Position numbers and translations under genes: made by a program. The notes beneath the pieces were generated by a model. That model was not told where the DNA came from. It did no database searches and worked only from the letters and a program-made list of their open reading frames with translations. Below are positions 36,730 to 48,849 of a stretch of DNA of 64,000 nt, one piece after another (the first letter of the stretch is position 1; the number at the start of each line of letters is the position of its first letter). The stretch comes from Loxodes magnus (lineage: Eukaryota > Ciliophora > Karyorelictea > Loxodida > Loxodidae), in contig CAMPDV010000705.1 of assembly GCA_946699065.1 (NCBI GenBank), positions 115,685 through 179,684 of the forward strand. Reading direction: 5' to 3'.

Positions 36730-38140
36730 GATGTAGCATATAAATGGCTTAAAATAAAACAGATTTAATATAATATATACTCAAATTATATGAAACTTTT
36801 TCAAAACAAATTTTATAACAAAAATAGTAGAAATCTTCAATCACAAAAAGAATAATAAAATTTAAATATTTAATTATTATAATAAAAATAATATTTAATT
36901 AAAGAAAATTATTAATAAAGATAAAATTATTTCAAATATATGCAGGTTATAATTCTAAGAAATAATCTAATAATAATAGTTGAAATGTAAAAATCTATTT
37001 TATCAATTTCGAGTTATTTGTATATTTGATCCAATACCTCATTTTATATAAAAATGTTAAAATCTAATTTTATTATAAATTAAAAGGTGATTCAGGTAAT
37101 TTCATTTTTGGATTTTTATTAAGAAGATTATTTTCAGAATATTTAATCTTGCATAAAAAAATAAAATAATTTTATTAGATGAAATAGTTATTAACTTTTG
37201 AAATTACTATTTTATTATATTATTATAATTATTTTAATTTATTATTTTATTGTTTTGATCTTAATATGCTATTTAATACTAATTCTCTTAAGTTCATTAT
37301 TTCTTACTTGGTTACTTTTTTTTCATTTTCTAACTTTTTAATTCTGCAATTTTTTAATCACTTTAATCTTCTGAGATAATGAATTATTGTTTTTTTAAAT
37401 TACATTTCAGTAAATTTTAATATATTCTAATTTTTTATTAATATTTTAAAATCAGTCTTATTAAAATATTTTTCCTTTATATATAATAAGATGTTAAGCA
37501 TGATATGAATGTCTTTTGAATCAGTTATCATTATCATTGTATAATTCTGTTGCAATTTATCGTATTTCTTAAGCTTTTATCTTTTTAAACTCAAAATCTC
37601 TTACAAATTCCAATTAGCCATGGTCCAGTCATAATAAAATCAATTCTTTCCTCTTTTAATTTAATTTAATACTAACTATTTTCTTTTTATTTACAAGTTT
37701 CACAGATTTAATTTTGTTTTTATGATCATTCTACATTTATTTTAATTAAAATTTCCATTCTATTTTCAATAAATTTTTATTATTATTGCTTTATTTTAAT
37801 TACTAATTTTAACTCTATTATTTTAAAAATTGTATTTAATTCTAACAATCAAGATAATTACTTTATTACATTGGAGATCTTTTTCTTTGCTTTTATACAT
37901 TTCTTAAAAGATTTAATATATTATCCATTATATTCACTTCTTATAGTTTAAAATTGATTTTTTAACTAATTCTAAAAGATTAAAAAATTATAAATTTTAT
38001 TTTTTCATAATATAAACTTTTTATTCTCTAAGTAAAAAAATCTATATTAAGTTTTAATAAACATCTTAAATTAAAATGATTAAGATTAATTATTTTTTAT
38101 TAAATAAGTATATGAAAATTAAAATAAAACACATATGAAA
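36730..38140 (-). repeat. Segmental duplicate of 230-1720
   Basis: Same orientation and order as the block downstream of kelch copy 1. It ends at 38.28 kb in the last ~25 bp of a kelch gene, whose remainder has been replaced by the island at 38.31-38.52 kb. Confidence 0.7.
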
Positions 38141-38309
38141 GTAGAAATAAAGATATAGAGAATGAAAATTAGTAACAATATATGAATATTAATTAATAAA
38201 TTATATGTTTTAAATTTAATTAAAGTATTTAAAATATTTAAATTTTAAAAATATAATTACTATAGTCTAGTTTTAAGTATACTCATTAAACTATTTCTAC
38301 CCATTCATT

Positions 38310-38530
38310 TGTGAGTTTTGTCTTCTATAGGTCCGTGATCGGAATGCTATCCTAAGAGACCTTAGTATCTGGCATCTTTCGTCATTAATGCTACTTGATG
38401 CCTCTTCAATCTTGTCTTCTCTTCTCTTCTCTTGACTGGTTCTTCACATATGGAGTACTTCCTGGTACCAGAGTTTAAGTCAATTTCAGTTAGAGGGTTG
38501 CTCCTCCCTATTTATTTATATATTTAATAA
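38310..38530 (+). mobile_element. GC-richer island with TTTA tail, probable truncated retroelement
   Basis: Breaks a kelch copy after its last 25 bp. It contains a short CTTCT microsatellite (TCTTCTCTTCTCTTCTCTTG, 38412-38431), a small hairpin (AGAGGGTTGCTCCTCCCT) and then TATTTATTTATATATTTAAT, resembling the tails of the ORF1 elements. The left side joins a different duplicated block from the right side, so the insertion or a recombination at it rearranged the locus. Confidence 0.45.
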
Positions 38531-39048
38531 AATAAGTTTTACTTAAATTATAGATTTATCAATATAAATGATAATTATTTTACGTATTTATAATATTGAT
38601 ATTAAGGAATAGATAAAATAATTATAAATTTCTTTTTATATAGATATAACTGAGTTTTTGCTATACAAATATTTTAGTTTTAAATAAACGCAAACAACAA
38701 AATGTAATAAAATCCGTATTTAATAAGAAGTTTTTTAGTACTTATAGCATATTATAGTATATTTAGATTATTACTTTTTTTAAGTTAACTAATTCTTGAG
38801 AACATTTTGTCTCAATTATTTATATAACTTGCTACTGAATAGGTTTTTTATAAGTTTTTAAATAAAATATTCAATAGGATACATAAACATTGTGAAAAAT
38901 CTATTATATTACTATGATACATTGTTTTTAATTTTCATCTAAATTCTTAATCTTTTGTTTTTTTCAACTCAAAAACTTCTTCAAATTCTTATCGATCTGC
39001 TAGTCCAACTTACAATTATAAAATTTCTTTTCTTTAAGTTTTTGAAAT

Positions 39049-39366
39049 ATAATTGAAAAGATGGTGGGAGCTGAGAATGACCTTCGTGACAACACTTTCC
39101 GGTTTTATGGCTAGAAACAAGTTCCTTTCCTGTCGCTGAGAATCTCCCTGATCAGAGTCATTTTCTGAAGGGAACACTACCTTTTAGATTATCCGCTCTA
39201 GGTAGGGGCTTGAAGCCTGGCTGCTCATAGCAATGGAGCTCCCTAGCGGCTGTGCCTGGAGCACAGCAGGATATCCCAGTTATTCCATAAAAAGAGAGCG
39301 TCGGGTCGTGCAATCGGAAAGGAGTTTCCGGTTCAAAAACTTTTTTAGTTGAAATTAATTAATTAA
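39049..39366 (-). mobile_element. ~300-bp short element, copy 2, with target duplication
   Basis: Flanked by TTAAGTTTTTGAAAT (39034-39048) and TTAAGCTTTTGAAAT (39367-39381). The paralogous block at 60.77 kb has the empty site with a single TTAAGCTTTTAAAAT (60774-60788). The minus-strand ORF from ATG 39228 encodes the same ~60-residue protein as copy 1 (MSSQASSPYLERIIQKVVF...; Gln-Glu-Arg-Asn-Leu-Phe-Leu-Ala-Ile-Lys-Pro-Glu-Ser). Confidence 0.7.
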
Positions 39367-40050
39367 TTAAGCTTTTGAAATTTATTTTTAAATAATTTTT
39401 TTTATTTTATTTTTTCTAAAATTATTTAATCACATTTTTACAATCATTCTACATCCAAAATTGCATTATATTTAATCTTTCAAATTAATTTTTTAAATAT
39501 TCTTTTAATATTTTTATTTACTAAAGTTCTTTTCCTTTATAAAATTAGTTTATTTTGACAATAAAGTTATTTACTCTATTGCATTTAAAAATCTTTTTAT
39601 TTATTTATATGTCTTTCTTCAAAGATTTAGATATTTTCCGTTTTTCTCACTTCATACAGTTCAAAAATAGTTTTTTTAATTCAAGATAGTACTATTTACT
39701 CAACTTTTTAATTTTCTTCATTCATCAGCAAAATTTATACTTTTTATTAAATTCAGATTTTTTATTTATAACTAGAAAGATAATCATTCTATTTTATTTT
39801 TTTAATCTAAATATTTTCTTTCCTATGACAATAACCTAGTTTATTTTTTTTCTAATTCGAACGCTTGAGATTAATTTCTTTTTATTAAATAAGCAATAAA
39901 AAAAAAATATAAAATAAATTTAAAATATTATAGAGAATGAATGCTAGTAACTAAAAAATAATAAAAGTTGATTATGTTTTAAACTAAAATAAAGTATTAA
40001 AGTATTTAATTTAAGTAAATTTAATTATATTTTTTAGTTTAAGTTTGCTC

Positions 40051-40979
40051 ATTAACTATTTCTCTCCACTTTCCAATATTCAAATCATAAATAAATAATT
40101 AGCTTTATTAACTAAACTGAAAAATTTTATTTCAATCTGTAATAGGTTATGTAAAGCAGACTCCAATTTTAGGAAATATATTTCCATTCTTAAGAATTGT
40201 TTTTAAATCATATAAAAAAGTATCAAAACTAAAAAATAAGTTTCTATAGATCAGAAATGACTTTAAAAGAGCAATAAATGAGGATGAAGTCATAGCCTCT
40301 TTATCCAATTTAAGTTAACTATTTGTTCATATATTTTGTTAGCAATCATATACTTGAATTATGTCTTTTAATTTATCTTATTTTAAATTAAATCCACCGA
40401 AAACATAAAGCTTAGAATTGCATTAATCGCATCCAAAACATTAAACTGAATGATTTATTGGTTATATTTCAGTAAAACTTTAAGTTCTAAAGTTAAATAC
40501 TTCACATGTTAGTTAATCTTAATTTTAATTATTTTCAGATGACCTCCCTGAAATAATATAAATAAGATGTTTTTTGTTAAAGTTTGTTCTATGAAAATTT
40601 CTTTAATGTTTCATTGAAAACTATTAATCTTTTTTATTTGTTTCATGAATCATGAATCTTTAAGATAAATCTTTAGAACCACTTGATATTATTAATTTAT
40701 TATTATTTAACTACTCTATTTATGAAAACTAAAGTGTCAGTTAGATATTTATTTATTTGCTTTCGAAATTATTTTCATTAATTTTATAGGTTATTTTAGA
40801 ATTTTTTTAATGGTAGAAATATTATGAAAATGAATCATCTTAAGATTGGAACTTATTTCATATTTCATAACCCCTAGTCCAAACTTAGCGAATAATCTAT
40901 CACTATAGTATTATCGAGAGCTTCTAATAAGCTTTCTTAAAAATAATATTTGAATCAATTATTTTTATGACTCACTCGT
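40051..40979 (-). pseudogene. Kelch-repeat gene, copy 9, start lost
   Basis: The conserved ATG is ACG (40977-40979 on minus) and there is a one-base difference before the kelch Trp (TGA at 40327-40329). Otherwise close to copy 4, its partner in the inverted repeat. Likely non-functional unless ACG initiation is used. Confidence 0.65.
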
Positions 40980-41199
40980 TTTTTTTATAATTATAAGATA
41001 GAATTTCCCTTTAAAATAAAATGATAATTATTTTAAATTTGGCAGCATAAATTAAAATAAATGTATAAGTGAAAAATTTTATTTAGTAAGTATTTTTTTA
41101 ATTAAATTCATCTTTTTAACTTTATTAGCCTAGTTTACCTTAAAGTTTGAATAATATTTATTAAATTAAACTAAAGAGTTTTTAGACGTCTTTAATTGC

Positions 41200-42200
41200 A
41201 AGAATTGTTTCTTTCAATTATAGACATTAGTAAATGTTTGCAAATTGTTTTTTAATATTGTCTTTATCTAATCATTTTTCTTTAAATTCCTTTATTCTAC
41301 TCCTCTTTAGCTTCTTCCTTTTTTGCTTTCTCCATTTCAAGAATCTTAAGTCTCCTTATCATTAACTTATTGTGAAATATTTTAATTTGTAAGTCTAAAT
41401 AATCCAATTTAAGCCTTGAAAATGAGTTTATATATTCTTGATCATATTGTATAAGACGCCTTAAGTCATAATTCCCGATCTTTTCCGGTAGTCAATCCCT
41501 TATATTATAATAGTATATATATTTAAAGATATATTCAAAATTCTTATACTCTCCACACATACAATAAAGTTATCGATAGGATAATGACAATTTTAAAAAT
41601 CCTTACAAAAATTATAAACTTAGAATCTAAGTTTATATATACTGATAATTTCTGTCTATATTATTTGTTTAATTTCGCGTAAGTAATTTGTGGAAATTGA
41701 TAAAGATTACCAAATTATTCAATTTATATTTTAGCTTTTTCATTCTCATAATTTTTTTAGTAGCTACATTATAGTAATATTGTTGTATTTTTCTCTTATA
41801 TGTTTAGTTAAAGTTTTAAGATTTGTATTATCCTATTAACTATGCAGATCGATATTATAAAGGTCTAATAATTGCTACACTTAATCATAGTATTGAAATC
41901 CTTTTTTCCAGATATTAACGAAAACAGAGCCTATTGTTGATCTTGGAAAATAAATACTTTCTTATTTCATTTTATAGTAAAATCTGAAGAATTTTATAGC
42001 TATAATATTCTTAAAAGTTAACTAATCCAAATCTATATAAAATGACTCATTAAATGTTGGAGTTGCTCTTTTTGAAGAATATTTAGAACATAAAATAAAT
42101 TTATAAAATAATATCACAGTTAGTTTGCTGCTTATAGGGAATAACTTTCAATGAGAGAGTTTTATTAATCAATGTCCTGTTTTACTTCCAAAATTATTTC
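41200..42200 (-). pseudogene. Reverse-transcriptase C-terminal region, inverted copy
   Basis: 41.2-41.72 kb is the inverted copy of 19.97-20.5 kb, with Tyr-Cys-Met-Cys-Gly-Glu-Tyr-Lys and the same tail. It extends further upstream (to about 42.2 kb) into a degenerate frame with Phe-Trp-Lys-Gln and Asn-Glu-Ile-Arg-Lys-Tyr, plausibly the thumb/connection part of the RT protein. No catalytic Tyr-x-Asp-Asp seen. Confidence 0.5.
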
Positions 42201-42209
42201 ATAAGAACC

Positions 42210-43500
42210 ATTTAATTCTTAATAAAAAAATTAAATTTAATAGATAAATAGATATTCTTAATTAAATATTAATCTAATAAGCTTAAAAATGATATTAGCT
42301 ATTTTAATTAATCTAGCTATAATAATACTAATAATAATTTAATTTATTATTTTATTAATTAAGTAGAATTATTAAAAAATAAATAGTTTATCCTGTATTT
42401 ATAATTTTAAAGTATTTAATTAGATTTAAATTAAAAATTATAAATATAGTAATAAAAATATGATTAGAAACTTAAAATTTAAATATGTAATATTAAAGTT
42501 ATTTTAATTTAATTAAAATAGTTAATAATTATGCTTCTAAATAGCTTTTTATATTAGTGAAAATATAAATTATTATTAAATTTTTATATTTAATTATTAA
42601 ACAATTTATTAAACTTAGTTGTTATATATTAAAATTTAATATTATTATTTTAATAAATAAAATTTAGAATGTATGAATATTATGATTAGATTGATAATAT
42701 TTGATAATTAAATAAATAAATTAATATAAATTAAAATTACTGTTATAAAAGTAATTTATAACTTAATAGTTTTATTTAAAATTTATAAAGTAATATTATT
42801 ATCTTAGCATTAGAAATTTGTAGATTTGCTTATTTATTAAATAATTAGATTTAATATATTTAATTATAATAGTTAACTAAGAAAATATTATTAATTATAC
42901 TATACTTTAAATTAAAAGTATTAATTGGATGAAAATATTAGATATTTTTAATTATAATGTAATTATTTAAATAAAGCTTTAATTTTATTAGTTTAATATT
43001 TACAAATAACATTATATTATGCTAACATTTATTTCTATTTCTTATAATTTACATTTTTTTTAATCCCTTTCCTTTTAAGAATTTTTATATTTTTAAGAAC
43101 ATAAAAGATTAGTAAAAATCAGTGAATTTAATATATTTTATAAGAAATACATACTTAAATTTATCAGACAGTACTGAAAATAAAATATTTTGGAAGTAAT
43201 TTTTAAAGATAATTAAAGCTAAATTAACAGAGAGAAATTAAATTTTAATATTAATAAATTTATAATTAATAATTAATATGACATTCTATTATAAAAATCA
43301 TTATTAAGATAAATTAAATTTAAAAGCATAAAGATATAAAATATAGGAAGCAAATTAATAAACCTAGTTTAAATCATACAATTTTTTTTATTTTTGAGCT
43401 ATTTATATATTTTAATAATATATAGTTTAAAAAAATAAATTATAATATAATTAAAAAATTCTGAAAATATAAAATTATGTTTTGGTATTTATAAGATAAA
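42210..43500. other. AT-rich stretch without supported gene
   Basis: Almost pure A/T with TTA/TAA runs. No repeat partner and no protein-like frame recognised. Confidence 0.4.
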
Positions 43501-43529
43501 TTAATGATAATTAAGTTTTAAATGAAATT

Positions 43530-43960
43530 TTTTAATAAATTTAAAAGAAATTAACTTCTTATATTAAAATTTTGATTATTTCAGCTTTTTTCCTTAACAA
43601 TCAATTAAAAATAATTCTTAAAGTTGTTTATATTATTCCAATCAAGGATCTCTTCATCTAAGGAATTTATTCTTATTTTTGTTTTAATTTGTAAATTTCT
43701 AAGTGTCTTTTAAGTAATTACTTGTAAAAATTTTGATGAATTTGTCAATTTTAGAAATTAGATTTTTAGTGTAGCTTTTTTATATTATTTTAGTCATATA
43801 AATTTAATTTTTTAGTAATTTGTTCTTGTAATCGTTTTAAAACTAATAAGTTTCTAAAAATACCCCTATAATAAAGTCAATTTAATATGTGCTTATATTT
43901 ATCAAAAGCTTAATTTCGTAAAAAGATTATACTGAGTTATCCAGAAAAAGAGCAAATATT
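43530..43960 (-). CDS. Possible gene fragment, unknown
   Basis: On minus, one frame reads Arg-Asn-Leu-Leu-Val-Leu-Lys-Arg-Leu-Gln-Glu-Gln and, after a shift, another reads Lys-Phe-Leu-Arg-TGA-Arg-Asp-Pro-TGA-Leu-Glu-Gln. Composition is protein-like but short and broken. Confidence 0.25.
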
Positions 43961-44315
43961 ATTAAAAATTATAGTTTGATTCTATAATAATATAATAAAA
44001 TATTTATATATTATTTGAAAATTTTATTTATATTTATGTTATTCTAATTATATTAAATATTTTACATTTAATATAATTTTAGATTTACATTTAGTTTATT
44101 TGTAAAAAACTATTTTAAAGAATAAAATAAAAGCAGATAAAATTTAATTAAAATCTGATTTTAAATAATTTTAGTTATGAAAACATGTAAAATGGTAAAA
44201 TTAATATAGACATATTTTATTTTAAATTCATAAAAATAAAAGAATAAATTAAAACCAAACTTCCTAATTTAAAACTTTATACTAATAAAATTATTTTATT
44301 TCTATAATTGAAAAT

Positions 44316-44620
44316 ATGGTGGGAGCTGACTTTTGGCCTTTTTGACTAAACTTTATGGTTTTATAGTTAGCAAGTTCCTTTCCTGTCGCTGAAAAAGTCC
44401 CTGGCCAGAGTCATTTTCTGAAGGGAACGCTGTCTTTGAGATTATCCGCTCTTGGTAGAGGCTTGAAGCCCGGCTGATCATAGCGATTGAACTCCCTAGC
44501 ATCTGAGTCTGGAGCACAACAGGATATCCCCGTATTCCTTAAAAAGAGAGCGTCGGGTCATCTAATCGGAAAGGAGTTTCCTGTCTCAAAAACTCTTTTA
44601 GTTAAAATTAAATTAATAAA
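44316..44620 (-). mobile_element. ~300-bp short element, copy 3
   Basis: Third copy of the family at 13.44 and 39.05 kb. The minus ORF from ATG 44481 (MISRASSLYQERIISKTAF...) keeps Phe-Pro-Ser-Glu-Asn-Asp-Ser and Gln-Glu-Arg-Asn-Leu but its C-terminus is frameshifted. It sits at the 5' edge of the next gene and may interrupt it. Confidence 0.6.
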
Positions 44621-44660
44621 TTGAAATTCTTAAATTAAATTAAATTAAATAATAGAAAGA

Positions 44661-45470
44661 ATATTAACTGCAACCTTTTACAACCACTCCTCCAAGACAA
44701 AAATATAAGCACTAATATCTCTCGATGACTTAAACTGACTTCTGTAAACTAAAAAATAATGGAAAAAGGAATAGATTTAAGAAAATTTATTTTAACAACG
44801 ACTTGAGCAACTGATCAAAGAACAAGTTCTTGGAATAGATTAGTAGCAGACTTCTAAAATAATTTTTTGCTCGTCTAGAACTGTCATGTAACTGGAAAAG
44901 AAGCAAAAATAAATTAAGCGTACATCTAAATTCACACTATAGATACAGTTATACATAAGCATAACTCAATTTTAAGAAAAGTTTGAAACTAAGAAAAATC
45001 GAACTGAAATTTACTAGTAATAGTTCAGTAAACGAAAAAGTGTAGTGTAGAGAAGAGAGAAAAAAATAAAGTGCAAAAATATATAAAATAGGGTTATTTT
45101 TTAAATAAATAACATAAAAGCAATAATAATAGATCAACTTGAACGATTCTAATAGAAATTAAAAAAATATAAAACATGCTAAAATCATTCAAAAAGAAAT
45201 GCACTTCTGTATTAGCGTATAGTAGCTCTTTAAAACGGCAAACAAAGCAAGATAATATGAAAAAATGTTGAAAAACTTTATTACCTTTATTCAATATGTG
45301 ATGAGAATCATCAAAGGAAGAAGTTTAATCCGAATAAGTAGCGTAACTTTGCAAGTGAAATGGTTTTAAACTAGAGAGAATTATATAACTTTTTCGTTTC
45401 TCACAGGAGAAAGAACATTTTAAAGAAAGAATATCTTTTTCTAAAATCCTTTTAGATTGATACCTTATGA
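44661..45470 (+). CDS. Unknown protein, 5' end unclear
   Basis: About 270 codons in one frame to TGA 45468-45470 with only two internal TGAs: Asp-Leu-Asn-TGA-Leu-Leu-Gln (44736) and Lys-Ile-Ile-TGA-Lys-Asn-Val (45258). The C-terminal part has Leu-Tyr-Tyr-Leu-Tyr-Ser-Ile-Cys-Asp-Glu-Asn-His and Tyr-Asn-Phe-Phe-Val-Ser-His-Arg-Arg. Helical, Lys/Gln-rich middle. The DNA is less AT-rich than the flanks. No ATG at the 5' end; the short element at 44.3-44.6 kb lies there, so the first exon may be displaced. A second frame with eight TGAs was considered and dropped. Confidence 0.55.
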
Positions 45471-45474
45471 TTAT

Positions 45475-46240
45475 AAAATTATGGTTTAATTTTTTAATAA
45501 AATTTGAATCTAGACTCTATTATTCACAAATGCTTTAAAAGCGTAATAGAATTTTTAAAGATAATTTTAGTGAATTTTATTAATTTTATTAATTTAAAAT
45601 TTAAAAGTAAAAATAGTTTTTAAATGAAAAAAATATTGATAATATTATAATCATTAATTTTTCTATGACTTAGAGTGAATAAATACAGTGGAAGTATTTT
45701 TAGTAAATTGAGCAATTTATCCAAAAGTAAAAAATCTTAGTTTAATTATTCATATCAAAATCTAATAATATAAACTACTAAGTCCATGCTTTAAAGTTAA
45801 TATATATAAGCAAACCTTTTTAATTAAAAGCATGCAAAATCAACATTTATAATGATGTAACTGCTATACATTTCTCTTTTAACTTTCTACTATGATATTT
45901 TGCAAAATATTTAAATTAAATAAATTCTTAAACAAAATTATTAAGAAAGAGCGAAAAAAATTAAATAATCAATAAACAGTCTTATATATAGATAAATAGT
46001 CTTTATCTTACCATTTACCAAATTAAAGGTGCAATAATTGTATCTAAATTACTTCTTGATAATATATTACTTTTTACTAGTTTATAAGATTATTAATTAA
46101 TTTCATCATAATAAATAGTGATAATATTTAATTAAGCATAAATAATAATTTTATATGTAAATGTAATAAAAGTTTGTTATCAGTTAAAAACTTTAAGAGA
46201 TCTATATTTTCTTGAACTTCTCTTTTATATTTTATATCCA
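45475..46240. other. AT-rich intergenic DNA
   Basis: Convergent region between the + gene ending at 45470 and the - gene ending at 46245. No feature beyond A/T runs. Confidence 0.4.
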
Positions 46241-46244
46241 CTAT

Positions 46245-47900
46245 TCACTGATTCTATTGCCTAAAGTTATCAATTTTCTAAGATTCTTATAAATTACATA
46301 GATGATTATACTAATCAACTATTGGAAATCCTTTATCAGTTAGATCTTCATTAAAGCATAAATTTAAGCAACGCAGTTTATGAGAATTTTGTAGAATTAA
46401 AACGCAATCTTCATCTTATAAGTAACATCTAATTTGAAACAATTCTTTTAATAATTTTATATTTGCAATATTTTAAATTCAGTTACTTTATTCTATTTTA
46501 CAATTAAACATTATGAATTTCTCAAGCTTTTAGCAATTCTACTAAATTACTTATAAAGTATTGTATTATAAGTCTTCAAAATACGTTAGTGATATTTATT
46601 TTAATTGCTTGCAATTTTCAAATATTAAATCCAAAATCTTACTTTCTATTTATTTTATTTTTCCAATATAAATTTCTTCATATTTCATTCCATATTTACC
46701 TATTTTTTATAAGGACACAGATGTAATTTAAGGAAGATTAAATAATTTCAGTGATATTAATTTAGGTGAATTTTATAACAGAAGACTAAAACTATGATCA
46801 TCAAGAAATTCACATTAACTAATCTCAAATTTTTGCAGACTATTTCATTGCTATTTAAAAAGTGATTAAAACTCTTATTTTTAGATTTCAGTACCTTCTA
46901 TTTTTAGATGATGTAAATCCTATATTTTAACTTTATCTAAATTAAAATTTTTTCCCATGTTTGAGATTTATAGTTTCTTTATTTTGGGACATAAGTCAAT
47001 AAATGATTACTAATTATTATTAATTTCAATTTCTTCTATTAAATTACCCTTTTATGCTAGGTAATTTTTAATAATCTCTTAATTTATGTTATTACTTTCT
47101 ATTTTTAACGTTTTTAAATTTAAGTTTATACAATATTTTACTAAAAACTTACCTGTGATTTAGATATCTAAAAGTAAACTGAATATTTCAAGATGCTCTA
47201 AATTTTCTAATTTTGAGAGAAAACTTAAATCATTTTTATTTGTATCTGCTATATTTAATGTTAGTTATTTAACTTTCTAACTAGTTTAAGGGCTCAATAA
47301 ATCCAAATATTCTAAAGGTCAGTATAGCAACTATATTTCTAGTTATTTTAATTTATTTTCTATTTCTTAATCAAAGTTCTTTTCTAAAAACGATTAAACT
47401 CTTTTCATTTAAGTTTGCTTTAAAAGATTTCCTGAAATCAATAACTTTTTAATATTTGAGATTTCTAATTATTTTAAAACTCACTCTATTTTGTTTTGCA
47501 CATAATGTTTATCTTAATTATATTTTTTTATTTCTAATTTATTAAATTTATATGTATACTTATTAAAGTATTTATTCACTTACTAAAGAATGCCTATTTC
47601 GTGATTTTTTAAGAATGGGACTATTAAATCTAGAGTATATTAACTTTATCAAATTTTTAATTATATAGTTTTATATTTCTTGGTATGATTCTGCTCTTCA
47701 AATAAATGTTCTATTTCTTAATCTTATCTTTTTCTTATACTTATTTCTAAGTTGTTTTCTTGTTTTTAAGTTTCTTATTTTATTGCATAATTAGGAGATT
47801 AATAATTTGTTGTTGTTTGATCTTCTTTGATAAGTTAATTTGATTTTTAAAGCTTATGCCTACTTTAATCTTCTTTTTAGTGTTCGATATCTTTTTACAT
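46245..47900 (-). CDS. Leucine-rich-repeat protein B (single 551-codon frame)
   Basis: Starts MQKDIEHQKEDQSRHKLQK at 47900 and stays in one frame to TGA 46245-46247 with no indel. Irregular LRRs of the FBXL/AMN1 type run from about residue 120 to 530 (Leu-Lys-Gln-Leu-Glu-Ile-Ser-Asn-Ile-Lys; Phe-Glu-Asn-Cys-Lys-Gln-Leu-Lys-Gln-Ile-Ser-Leu; Asn-Cys-Gln-Lys-Leu-Glu-Lys-Phe). Internal TGA codons are at 84, 140, 194, 352 and 474; the last four coincide with TGAs in gene A. The Gln-rich N-terminal 80 residues are not recognised. The stop is assigned to the TGA after the last LRR-like unit; the frame is open beyond it, so the end is less sure than the start. Likely a binding scaffold. Confidence 0.75.
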
Positions 47901-47999
47901 TATTTTATAAATTAGAACTTTAAGAATTCTTAAACTACTTAAACAATTAAACATCAAGCAAGAGTTTTAAATTTTAAAATTTAATTATAATTTTTTAAC

Positions 48000-48845
48000 T
48001 AGCATACTAAATAAATTTGAGTAACCAAGACTTAATAATCTCCTCTATCTTAATCCATACTATACTAACAACCTGGAATTTAAAAAGAAGAGCAGAAGTA
48101 AGTATTGAAGACAGTCCATATATATACTCCAATCTCAGCTGAGAAACCGAGAAAGCAGATGAAGTCTGCTCTCCACCAGTTGGCCAGATGAGCATGGAAT
48201 AGCTAATTAGAGTAGTGCTAAACTTCAAGGAAGAGGTTAGGAAACTCAAGAAAGATAATGACAAATAATTGAAAAGCTTGACCTAGCCGAATGAATAGAG
48301 TCAAGACTTATGTCTAAAGAACGAGAACTGAGTGCTTTCTGGAACATATCGTAGGATTAAACTAGCTAATCCCAGAATTAGCATTAAAAACAGACTGATT
48401 TGGATAACAAACTTGAGAGACTAGAAGAGAAACTAAATGAGCAGAAAGGCGACTAAATGCTGATTGAAGAAATTGAAGAAGACCAAACCAATCAAGGTTG
48501 TAAAAAGATGCTATTATTGCAACTAAGAGGAGCACTTGTGAAGAAAATGCAAGGAATTCCTGAATTTCAAGAACCGATACTGGGAAAAATAGAGAAAGCA
48601 ATAAGCACTGAAAATAAAGGCTAGACAATTGCAGCAGAGGAGAATAAATGAAAGACTATGAATTACGGAATTTGAATCATTTACAAGAAGAAACTTTCGG
48701 GGAACGGAAGATGGAACTAGCGATAAAAAGATCAAATATCAAATGGGGGAGAGGAGAAACTTTTAAACTTTTTGACTTAATCCCGGAGCGATCCAGTAAT
48801 CGGCGGGAAGAGGTGAAATTCCTCCAAGATCGCCAAACTTAATAT
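48000..48845 (+). mobile_element. Non-LTR retrotransposon copy with decayed ORF1
   Basis: GC-richer island. The ORF1 signature MSMEQLIRVVLNFKEEVRKL starts at 48188. Frame changes near 48290 and 48500 are needed to reach Cys-Tyr-Tyr-Cys-Asn-Gln-Glu-Glu-His-Leu-TGA-Arg-Lys-Cys and a basic tail ending at TGA 48659-48661. In the tail, Arg-Tyr-Trp uses TGG where the 6.7-kb copy has TGA. The 3' end has the hairpin GGCGGGAAGAGGTGAAATTCCTCC around 48800-48830. The target duplication is not identified. Confidence 0.65.
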
Positions 48846-48849
48846 TAAT

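Noticed and set aside
39320..39340. GGTTCAAAAAC as an RNA polymerase III B box in the short element
   Set aside because: The other two copies have TCTCAAAAAC and TTCCAAAAAC, there is no A box at the right distance, and the site lies at the wrong end relative to the conserved ORF.
44760..45470. A frame starting MEKGIDLRKFILTTT at 44759
   Set aside because: It needs eight TGAs as Trp, whereas the neighbouring frame has one TGA over the same stretch and a more protein-like sequence.
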